Shown here: positions 1 through 6,968 of the stretch, one piece after another | Layout of the letters: each line of letters begins with the position of its first letter | Numbering within the stretch: position 1 is the first letter of the stretch | Assembly: GCA_900546775.1 (NCBI GenBank) | Contig: UREM01000004.1 | Coordinates: 1-64,000, forward strand | Reading direction: 5' to 3' | Source: an uncultured Collinsella sp. | GTDB lineage: Bacteria; Actinomycetota; Coriobacteriia; Coriobacteriales; Coriobacteriaceae | Length of the DNA: 64,000 nucleotides | The notes under the pieces: generated by a model | Seen by the model: only the letters and a program-made list of their open reading frames with translations | The model's database searches: none | Told to the model about the DNA's origin: nothing | Made by a program: the position numbers and the translations under genes

Positions 1-1064
<1,064 letters not shown>

Positions 1065-1540
1065 TATATGGGCTTCGAGCCCGTCCGGTCCTCTCAGTCC
1101 ATCGCTGATCGGTTCCGTTCGATTCATATGGTTTTAGTATAGGAAAAGGAATTTCTCGGGGCCGCCTCTCGGCGGCCTTGCGAAAAACAAATCCAAGTTA
1201 GACCATTTCAAATGGTTCGATGTCTGCCCGGATGCGACACATCTGGTGTGTCCATCCTCGCAGTATCCGGTTCTCAAGGTGCACGCTCTGCGGCTGATCC
1301 GGTCCGACCGGGCCGCGCGGCAAAGAGATATATTGCCAGACCGCGAAGCCGTGTGGGACGTCAATTCCACTCTTCACAAGTCCTACACAATACATGGCTT
1401 TCTATATAGGAAGTAGAAAGTCGAGTGCAGCAAGACCGCACGTATCAGATGATGACCCTTCGGTTAAGAGATATATAAAGATCGGTCACCTGTAAGCGTT
1501 TATCTACCCGCGCTTTTAGCAATGTAAACCGCGCTTCAGA
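1065..1540 (-). promoter_or_regulatory. rRNA operon promoter and leader region
   Basis: This non-coding stretch of almost 480 bases lies between the rplT terminator and the 16S gene, which are both on the minus strand, so it must hold the rrn promoter(s) and leader. On the minus strand a TATATA box near 1400-1407 follows a TTGCTG-like -35 at about 1426-1431. A TTGAGAACCGGATACTG segment (about 1262-1278) resembles the boxA-type antitermination leader that precedes 16S genes in actinobacteria. A GC hairpin (GGCCGCCGAGAGGCGGCC) sits near 1160-1177. The exact start sites are not resolvable by eye. Confidence 0.5.
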
Positions 1541-1541
1541 T

Positions 1542-1578
1542 AAAAAGAGGGAGCGCCGCGCACAACGCGACACTCCCC
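1542..1578 (-). terminator. Rho-independent terminator of infC-rpmI-rplT
   Basis: Read on the minus strand, GGGAG-TGT-CGCG pairs with CGCG-GCG-CTCCC, and a TCTTTTT tract follows about 20-60 nt after the rplT stop. It separates the ribosomal protein operon from the rRNA promoter region. Confidence 0.75.
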
Positions 1579-1598
1579 TAACGATTCAAGAGAATCTA

Positions 1599-1958
1599 TT
1601 AAGCCTCGAGAGCCTTCTTGGCGATGGTGGCCAGCTCGTTGAAGGACTCGATGTCCTCGTAAGCCATCTGAGCCAGGACCTTGCGGTCGAGCTCGATGCC
1701 GGCAACCTTCAGGCCATGCATGAACTGAGAGTAAGAGATGTCGTTCAGGCGAGCAGCAGCGTTGATACGGGTAATCCAGAGAGAACGGATCTCGCGCTTC
1801 TTGTTGCGGCGATCACGATACTGATACTGCAGGGAGTGCTGGACCTGCTCTTTAGCATGCTTGTAAGTACGCGAAGCGGCACCGTAGTAACCCTTCGCAC
1901 GGTGCATAACGGTACGGCGCTTCTTCTTGGCGGCAACAGCGCGCTTAATACGTGCCAT
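1599..1958 (-). CDS. rplT: 50S ribosomal protein L20
   Basis: The 119-residue protein has the family's normal length and opens with the typical basic N-terminus (MARIKRAVAAKKKRRTV). It then shows the conserved HSLQYQYRDRRNKKREIRSL-like block and the IDRKVLAQMA-like C-terminal region. L20 binds 23S rRNA early in large-subunit assembly, and in many bacteria it represses its own operon. It is the last gene of infC-rpmI-rplT, 45 nt behind rpmI. A GGAGTTG ribosome binding site lies upstream. Nothing unusual was seen in the protein itself. Confidence 0.98.
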   Translation of the reverse strand: MARIKRAVAAKKKRRTVMHRAKGYYGAASRTYKHAKEQVQHSLQYQYRDRRNKKREIRSLWITRINAAARLNDISYSQFMHGLKVAGIELDRKVLAQMAYEDIESFNELATIAKKALEA

Positions 1959-2003
1959 GTTCTATCAACTCCTAGATGGTAAAACGAAAACGGGAACGCG
2001 AAC

Positions 2004-2195
2004 TTAGGCGAGACGCGACTTGATGACCTTACGGTCGGCAGCGGCGATCTCGGTCTCCTGACGGAAGCCACGCTTACGCTTGGTGGACTTCTTGCTCAGG
2101 ATGTGGCTCTTGAAAGCCTTGGCGCGCATAAGCTTGCCGGTACCAGTCTTGCGGAAACGCTTCTTGGTGCCGCTGTGGGACTTCATCTTAGGCAT
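2004..2195 (-). CDS. rpmI: 50S ribosomal protein L35
   Basis: This 63-residue, very basic protein begins [20 protein letters not shown], the near-invariant start of L35, and continues with a [19 protein letters not shown] stretch. It is a structural protein of the large ribosomal subunit. It sits between infC (32 nt upstream) and rplT, the usual bacterial order, with an AAGGAG ribosome binding site before the ATG. Confidence 0.97.
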   Translation of the reverse strand: MPKMKSHSGTKKRFRKTGTGKLMRAKAFKSHILSKKSTKRKRGFRQETEIAAADRKVIKSRLA

Positions 2196-2227
2196 GAAAT
2201 ACTCCTTAATCGGTTACAGAACACTAG

Positions 2228-2782
2228 TTACTTGCTATCGCTTGCCGCTTTATCCTCATCGAAGGCGCCCTTAATCGGGGCGAGCAGCATAAGCATGTTA
2301 CGGCCTTCCATCTTAGGCTTGGACTCGACCGTAGCGTAAGGCTTGAGATCCTCGGCGAGACGCTCGAGAACGTTAAGGCCCTGCTCCGGGTGAGCCATCT
2401 CACGGCCGCGGAACATGATGGTGATCTTAACGCGTGCGCCCTTCTTGAGGAAACGCAGAACGTGGCCCTTCTTGGTCTCGTAGTCGCCAACGTCGATCTT
2501 GGGTCGGAACTTCATTTCCTTGACCTCGACCTTGGACTGGTTCTTACGAGCAGCCTTGGCCTTCATGGCCTGCTGGTACTTGAACTTACCGTAGTCCATG
2601 ACCTTGCAGACCGGCGGCTCCGCGTTGGGAGCGATCTCGACCAGGTCGAGACCCTGATCGTCGGCGACGCGCTGGGCATCGCGGATGGCGAACAGGCCGA
2701 GCTGAGAGCCATCGACGCCAATCAAACGACACGAAGATGCAGTGATCTCGTCGTTGATGCGGGTGTCATCAGACTTAGCTAT
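2228..2782 (-). CDS. infC: Translation initiation factor IF-3 (probable AUA start)
   Basis: The product matches IF-3 throughout. The N-terminal domain has TRINDEI and LDLVEIAPNAEPPVCKVMDYGK (conserved NAEPPVC and DYGKF), a lysine-rich linker follows, and the C-terminal domain has EMKFRP, FLKKGARVK and MFRGREM. IF-3 binds the 30S subunit and proofreads initiator codon choice. An in-frame ATG exists at 2797, but it has no ribosome binding site. A strong GGAGGT lies just downstream of that ATG (about 2790-2795), seven bases before an in-frame ATA at 2780-2782. The natural start is therefore probably ATA, giving 184 residues starting with AKSDDTRIN after the initiator. Rare infC start codons (AUU in E. 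coli) are known to support autoregulation by IF-3; the same is inferred here. Confidence 0.93.
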   Translation of the reverse strand: MAKSDDTRINDEITASSCRLIGVDGSQLGLFAIRDAQRVADDQGLDLVEIAPNAEPPVCKVMDYGKFKYQQAMKAKAARKNQSKVEVKEMKFRPKIDVGDYETKKGHVLRFLKKGARVKITIMFRGREMAHPEQGLNVLERLAEDLKPYATVESKPKMEGRNMLMLLAPIKGAFDEDKAASDSK

Positions 2783-2787
2783 TTTCC

Positions 2788-2844
2788 CTACCTCCATTCA
2801 TAAAAAAATAACCCGGCGCTTCTCAGCAACCAGGTCGTACACAT
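2788..2844 (-). CDS. Possible infC leader peptide (18 codons)
   Basis: On the minus strand a strong GAGGAGGT ribosome binding site (about 2847-2854) precedes an ATG at 2842-2844. This opens an 18-codon frame, MCTTWLLRSAGLFFYEWR, whose TAG stop (2788-2790) is embedded in the infC ribosome binding site GGAGGTAGGG. A terminator-like hairpin lies inside the frame. The arrangement suggests translational coupling or ribosome-controlled attenuation of infC. No homologue is known to me, so the evidence is the ribosome binding site and the overlap only. Confidence 0.5.
   Translation of the reverse strand: MCTTWLLRSAGLFFYEWR
2802..2835 (-). promoter_or_regulatory. Attenuator-like hairpin in the infC leader
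   Basis: On the minus strand ACCTGG pairs with CCGGGT across a 12-base loop and is followed by A and seven Ts, directly upstream of the infC ribosome binding site. It looks like a weak intrinsic terminator inside the leader reading frame. In Firmicutes the infC-rpmI-rplT operon is controlled by leader attenuation; the leader here could act similarly, but its sequence does not obviously match that RNA. Confidence 0.5.
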
Positions 2845-3000
2845 AGACCTCCTCGATTTGAGGAAGGGAATCTAAGTTGTATGACCAGTCAGCTGCTCAT
2901 TGGCGCCAAAAGGTGGGAACCCTCAGGCTCCTCTTTAGGGCATTGCGGGAACAACGCCTTGCGAATAATAACACGTACAGCACGTTATCACATTACGTAC
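2845..3000 (-). promoter_or_regulatory. infC operon promoter/leader region
   Basis: This is non-coding sequence upstream of the translation operon. On the minus strand a TATTAT-type -10 near 2965-2971 lies in an AT-rich patch (GTGTTATTATTC), and a short CCTC-AAATC-GAGG hairpin (about 2851-2863) precedes the leader peptide. A plus-strand open frame here is not a gene. Confidence 0.35.
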
Positions 3001-3067
3001 ACGAAAAAGGGGCCTTGACCCCCTTGAACACTCGCTTGTATGTATGGTGCCCGAGGCGAGACTCGAA
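3001..3067 (-). repeat. Duplicate of tRNA-Leu 3' end plus terminator
   Basis: The 67 bases here repeat 3184-3251 almost exactly. They comprise the terminator hairpin, the spacer, and the last ~23 bases of tRNA-Leu including CCA and the T-arm half (3045-3067). The identity stops inside the T-loop. It could be an att-like scar of an element that used the tRNA, or the remnant of a tandem tRNA duplication. Confidence 0.8.
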
Positions 3068-3183
3068 GGGCCTTCGCTTCGCGAAGCTCCAGGCTTCGGG
3101 CGCGTGGCGCCCTCGCCACGCTCCGCTACAAACAGGCCACAAGCCTGTTTGCTTAACGCTTCGCGCGCTCACGCGAGTTCGGC
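3068..3183. other. GC-rich palindromic spacer between the tRNA-end repeats
   Basis: This 116-base interval between the two tRNA-derived direct repeats contains no credible gene. It holds several short hairpins, for example GCTTCGCGAAGC near 3073-3084, CGTGGCGCCCTCGCCACG near 3102-3119 and ACAGGCCACAAGCCTGT near 3130-3147. Confidence 0.5.
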
Positions 3184-3186
3184 ACG

Positions 3187-3209
3187 AAAAAGGGGGCCGC
3201 AGCCCCCTT
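3187..3209 (-). terminator. Terminator of tRNA-Leu
   Basis: On the minus strand GGGGGCTGCGGCCCCC is followed by TTTTT, about 20 bases after the CCA end of the tRNA. A near copy lies at 3004-3026 in the duplicated segment. Confidence 0.85.
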
Positions 3210-3228
3210 GAACGCTCGCTTGCATGAA

Positions 3229-3315
3229 TGGTGCCCGAGGCGAGACTCGAACTCGCACGTTGTTGCCAACGGTGGATTTTGAGTCCACTGCGTCTGCCAA
3301 TTCCGCCACTCGGGC
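3229..3315 (-). tRNA. tRNA-Leu (anticodon CAA)
   Basis: The minus strand gives a complete class II tRNA with a long variable arm. The acceptor stem GCCCGAG pairs with CTCGGGC, followed by encoded ACCA. The anticodon loop ACTCAAAAT has anticodon CAA. The T-arm is GCGAGTTCGAGTCTCGC. The length of 87 bases including CCA is right for tRNA-Leu. A strong terminator follows, and a duplicate of the 3' end lies 184 bases further downstream. Confidence 0.96.
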
Positions 3316-3354
3316 ACGCAATGCGTGAGTTAGTTTATCACAGCTTTCTACCGA

Positions 3355-4788
3355 TTAGTCCGAAAATGGAACTTCGAGCATTTCGATGAGTTCGACCGTG
3401 CGGAGCATCTCGCGCCGACGGCATCCGCGACCGTCGACCGAAGCCTCACCCATCTGGTTATCGTAAGGGTCCTCGCGCATGCCGTCGAAAGAGGGCTCAA
3501 ACTCTGCCTGGAATCGATTGTTGGCCACCATACGCCACGGGTCGAGATTGCCAAAGTAGTGACGGCGGCGCCACTCCTCCCCCATCCTGCGAGCAGAAGA
3601 TCCAAATGACACGTCGGCGTTGAGCCATCCGGTCTGCGGCGTATAGAACTCTGCCCAGTCGTGCGACCCCACCGAATCGGGCGCAACATACAGGCCGCTC
3701 TGCCAACGGGCAGGCACGCCCGCGATACGGCACATGGTGATAAACGTGAGCGCCATAACGCCGCAATCGCCGCGGAGCGAATGCGCGCAGTCATCGGCAA
3801 TAGATCCCAAAAGCAAGTACGGCGGCTGATAGCGATAGTCGATGTACTGCGTCAGGTAATCATAGATAGCACGGGCGCGATCGAGCGGATCCTCGAGCCC
3901 GTCAATGACACGGGCTGTCAGCTGCTGTAGATACGGCGTGAATGCAATGTGCGGACGGTCCTCGGAGGTGTCCACGGGCAGTGGCGCGTCCATACAAGGA
4001 TGCACCGGAAGCGCACCCCCATAGACATCACGATAAGCGGCATCAATTTGATAGCGATAGGTCACCGAGAATGAGCGCTCACTCGAAGAAGACCACGAGG
4101 CGGTACGCGCCGAAGCATTCGCGGGGGCAACAGCACCCTCCGGCGTCATATCGAGAACCTCGATATGAGACTGTTGACGACAGGCGGCGGCAACGGGTAG
4201 CCACGCGCGAACGGTCTCCCCTTCCAGAGCGCCGGGGACAGACACGGACGCTTTAAGCGTAATGACGCGAGCCAATCCGTTTTGTGACTCCATCTCCTTG
4301 AGCATCTCGTTGCGCAGTGCTATTCCGTCCGTAGAATCGGGCCGCATGCCGGGAACCTCTTTGGGATATACGCGAAGCGAATCGAGGAAGTTGTCGAGAA
4401 CGAACAGTTCGCCATCGATAAAGCGCCAGTCAATACGCTTACGATTAATCAGGTCATCAAACTGCTCTTCGGTAAACTCTGGCCACTCCTCGCGAATCAT
4501 CGCAATAGCCTGGTCGCGCGACACCGAAAAATGAAGCGGCGTCTCGAGCATGCGATACCGCTCGGCACGAACACAAGCAGCCAGCGAAGGCTCGGGGTTC
4601 TGCTCCAAAAGGCGATCGCAGGCAGCAACAGCCTGCGTCAAATACCCGGCATCCTTAAGACGAAGAATCTCGGGCGGTAGCCCAATATCGAGATGGCGAA
4701 AATCATCACAGCAGACATCAACAGAGCAACCAACAGGACCTTCGTCAATAACCTTCCCATCCGAAGGCAGCACATTAATAACAGCCAT
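3355..4788 (-). CDS. Transglutaminase-like domain protein
   Basis: The 477-residue protein has no signal peptide or membrane segment. Its C-terminal part carries a transglutaminase/protease-like core: a cysteine in RGDCGVMALTFITMCRIAGVPAR, a histidine in GSHDWAEFY and an aspartate in GWLNADVSFG, matching the Cys-His-Asp order. The N-terminal ~300 residues are not recognised and may bind substrate or form a beta-rich domain. The start was set at the ATG at 4786-4788, which has TGGAG at the right spacing; an upstream ATG lacks one. The gene stands alone between tRNA-Leu and an intergenic repeat. Function could be protease, amidase or cross-linking; it is not resolved. Confidence 0.8.
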   Translation of the reverse strand: MAVINVLPSDGKVIDEGPVGCSVDVCCDDFRHLDIGLPPEILRLKDAGYLTQAVAACDRLLEQNPEPSLAACVRAERYRMLETPLHFSVSRDQAIAMIREEWPEFTEEQFDDLINRKRIDWRFIDGELFVLDNFLDSLRVYPKEVPGMRPDSTDGIALRNEMLKEMESQNGLARVITLKASVSVPGALEGETVRAWLPVAAACRQQSHIEVLDMTPEGAVAPANASARTASWSSSSERSFSVTYRYQIDAAYRDVYGGALPVHPCMDAPLPVDTSEDRPHIAFTPYLQQLTARVIDGLEDPLDRARAIYDYLTQYIDYRYQPPYLLLGSIADDCAHSLRGDCGVMALTFITMCRIAGVPARWQSGLYVAPDSVGSHDWAEFYTPQTGWLNADVSFGSSARRMGEEWRRRHYFGNLDPWRMVANNRFQAEFEPSFDGMREDPYDNQMGEASVDGRGCRRREMLRTVELIEMLEVPFSD

Positions 4789-4907
4789 ACCAAAACTCCA
4801 AGTCACTAGAACGCTTGAAGCCCATTGTAGCGAGATAAAAAGAAAGCCCCAACAAGGGAGCCATCAACACCGCTGAACGGTAACCATATAACTAAAATCA
4901 GACCAGT

Positions 4908-5083
4908 AACCCTGTAGCAAGTTAACAAAGGAGGCCCCGTTTCCCCGGAGCTGTTTCCGTCGCGCGACTTCTGGCAAAGCCAGTAGCCATCTTAATTCAG
5001 CCTCGTAACCCTGCGGCGTTAAACGAAGGAAGCCCCGTCCCCCGGAGCTGTTTTCTTGGCGCGACTTCTGGCAAAGCCAGGTG
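4908..5083. repeat. Tandem repeat, two ~80-base units
   Basis: Two similar units start near 4908 and 5004. Both read AACCCTG, then GGCCCCGT/AGCCCCGT, then CCCCGGAGCTGTTT, then CGCGACTTCTGGCAAAGCCAG. Each unit contains the perfect small hairpin CTGGCAAAGCCAG. They fill the gap between the transglutaminase-like gene and fba. The second unit also forms one arm of a larger hairpin with sequence next to the fba stop. Confidence 0.75.
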
Positions 5084-5121
5084 AGCGCAAAGGAAACAGT
5101 GTAGGGGGACGGGGCTTCCGG
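5028..5121 (-). terminator. Long hairpin downstream of fba
   Basis: GGAAGCCCCGTCCCCC (about 5106-5121 read on the minus strand) is perfectly complementary to GGGGGACGGGGCTTCC (5028-5043). The arms are separated by about 62 bases that contain the CTGGCTTTGCCAG hairpin. A TTCGTTT tract follows. It lies 19-112 bases after the fba stop and probably ends or stabilises that transcript. Confidence 0.6.
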
Positions 5122-5139
5122 CGGGAAGTTTAGCGACGC

Positions 5140-6006
5140 TTACGCCTTGTTGACGGAGCCAAACTCCTCCATGAGCTCCTTGGTGCGGGCAACGATGTTG
5201 TCGCGACCAGGCTTGAGGAGCTTGCGGGGGTCAAAGCCCTTGCCCTGCTGATCCTTGCCAGCCTCGATGTACTCGCGGACGCCCTTGGCGAAGACGAGCT
5301 GCAGGTCGGTGTTGACGTTGATCTTGGAGATGCCCAGGGAGATGGCCTTCTTGATCTGATCCTCGGGGATGCCGGTGCCACCGTGCAGAACGAGGGGCAG
5401 GTCACCGGTCTGGGCCTTAATCTCGCCCAGACGCTCGAAGGAAAGACCAGCCCAGTCGGCGGGGTACACGCCGTGGATGTTGCCGATGCCGCAGGCGAGG
5501 AAGTCGACACCCAGGTCAGCGATCTGCTTGCACTCAGCAGGATCAGCGAGCTCGCCGCTGGAGGTCACGCCGTCCTCGGTGCCGCCGATGCCGCCGACCT
5601 CGGCCTCGATGGACATGCCCTTGGAGTGGGCAAGCTCAACGAGCTCCTTGGTGCGGTCGAGGTTAAGCTGGAAGGTCTCCTCGTGAGAGCCGTCATACAT
5701 GATGGACGTGAAGCCGGCCTCGATGCACTTGAAGCAGTCCTCGTAAGAACCGTGATCGAGGTGAAGGGCGACGGGAACGGTAACGCCCGTGGCCTCGACG
5801 GCAGCCTTGACCATGTCGGCGCAGACCTTGAAACCGCCCATCCACTTAGCGGCACCAGCGGTGCACTGAAGGATCAGCGGAGACTTGGCCTCCTCGGCGG
5901 CCTGGAGAATAGCCAGGGTCCACTCGAGGTTGTTGGTGTTGAAGGCACCAAGACCGTACTTGCCGGCCTCGGCCTTCTTGAGCATGTCTGCTGCGTTGAC
6001 GAGCAT
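5140..6006 (-). CDS. fba: Class II fructose-1,6-bisphosphate aldolase
   Basis: The 288-residue protein matches the class II (zinc-dependent) aldolase family at full length. It has GAFNTNNLEW near the N-terminus, VPVALHLDHGSYEDC with the catalytic/zinc-binding Asp-His pair, EAEVGGIGGTEDG, a histidine in GIGNIHGVYP, LVLHGGTGIP with the third zinc histidine, and INVNTDLQ. It interconverts fructose-1,6-bisphosphate with glyceraldehyde-3-phosphate and DHAP in glycolysis. The start was set at 6004-6006, preceded by GGAGG; a longer upstream frame has no such site. It is monocistronic, with the repeat/hairpin region downstream. Confidence 0.97.
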   Translation of the reverse strand: MLVNAADMLKKAEAGKYGLGAFNTNNLEWTLAILQAAEEAKSPLILQCTAGAAKWMGGFKVCADMVKAAVEATGVTVPVALHLDHGSYEDCFKCIEAGFTSIMYDGSHEETFQLNLDRTKELVELAHSKGMSIEAEVGGIGGTEDGVTSSGELADPAECKQIADLGVDFLACGIGNIHGVYPADWAGLSFERLGEIKAQTGDLPLVLHGGTGIPEDQIKKAISLGISKINVNTDLQLVFAKGVREYIEAGKDQQGKGFDPRKLLKPGRDNIVARTKELMEEFGSVNKA

Positions 6007-6200
6007 AAAAGAAACCTCCTGTAAGGTTGCTCCGATAACGCCTGAGATTTTACCACGGCGCACCCGAGCATAAACGTTCGTTTGTTCACGAATATCGTCC
6101 AAACAGACTTTTTTGACCGTTTGCCCTACGAAATCGACCCGTTGGGGAAAAATAGCTTGACGTTTGGACGCTTCTCGTGCTTCAAAAGCCGACTAGTAAG
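6007..6200 (-). promoter_or_regulatory. fba promoter region
   Basis: Non-coding. On the minus strand a TAAAAT box near 6048-6053 has a TTTATG-like -35 about 16 bases upstream. Further upstream is an imperfect inverted repeat TTCGT-GAACAA-ACGAA (about 6076-6091) that could be an operator. Visual assignment only. Confidence 0.4.
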
Positions 6201-6884
6201 CTAAATCTGCATGAAAGGGTTCTGCATGAGCTCGCGTGCCATGGTGGTCGAATCGCCATGACCGGTTAGGCAAACGGTATCGGGCGGGAGAAGCCGGGCG
6301 AGCTTGGAGAGCGAGCGCAGAATCGCCGCCTCGTCTCCTCCAGAAAGATCGGTGCGGCCGTGCCCACCCGGAAACATGGTGTCGCCCACAAAGGCAATGT
6401 TCCCCTGCTCGGTGGCGGCAAACAAGACGATCCCGCCCGGCGTATGCCCTGGCGTCTCGATCACCTGCAGGTAGATATCGCCCACCTTGATAGCATCTCC
6501 CTCGGCGAGCAGGTGCGTCGGCTCCCCGGGGTCAGGCGTCTCAATGCCCCACATAGCTCGCTGTTCCTCGATGTTCGCATGCGGCACCGCCACATCCTTA
6601 GCACACAGCTCATACTGGCAGCCCTCGCCAACGGTGGTTCGCACGCCTGCAACACCACCAACATGATCGGCATGGCCATGAGTGCATACGGCGCCAAACA
6701 CGCGTACGCCGGGATGCTCGGCTCGAATATGCTCCACCAGGCGTTCGCCTTCCCATGCGGGGTCGATAATCACGCACTCATTGTCCGAAATGACAGCATA
6801 GCTATTGGTCTGAATGGGACCGTTTACGAGCGTCTCGATCTCGACCGATCCCTTGGGAGTTAAATCCAAGGACACAGCACTCAT
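6201..6884 (-). CDS. Metallo-beta-lactamase-fold hydrolase (glyoxalase II-like)
   Basis: The 227-residue protein has the metallo-beta-lactamase fingerprint. THGHADHVGG supplies the HxHxDH zinc motif, a second histidine lies in ETPGHTPGG, an aspartate in FVGDTMFPGGHGRTDL, and a C-terminal histidine in CLTGHGDSTT. This subgroup (YcbL/YqgX-like) hydrolyses S-acyl glutathione-like or other thioesters; the true substrate is unknown. An AGGAGAGG ribosome binding site precedes the ATG. It follows the (p)ppGpp synthetase gene by about 85 bases on the same strand, so it is probably in the recJ-rsh transcript. Confidence 0.9.
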   Translation of the reverse strand: MSAVSLDLTPKGSVEIETLVNGPIQTNSYAVISDNECVIIDPAWEGERLVEHIRAEHPGVRVFGAVCTHGHADHVGGVAGVRTTVGEGCQYELCAKDVAVPHANIEEQRAMWGIETPDPGEPTHLLAEGDAIKVGDIYLQVIETPGHTPGGIVLFAATEQGNIAFVGDTMFPGGHGRTDLSGGDEAAILRSLSKLARLLPPDTVCLTGHGDSTTMARELMQNPFMQI

Positions 6885-6968
6885 GTCCCTCTCCTCTCTA
6901 TAGAACTCGAGGCATCAAACGATGCCTCGAGTGTAGCGAATATCGATAATGTGGCACGTTCGTCGTGA

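Noticed and set aside
2877..3227. 116-residue plus-strand frame upstream of tRNA-Leu
   Set aside because: It runs through the tRNA-derived duplicate, terminator hairpins and the infC promoter region, has no binding site and odd composition.
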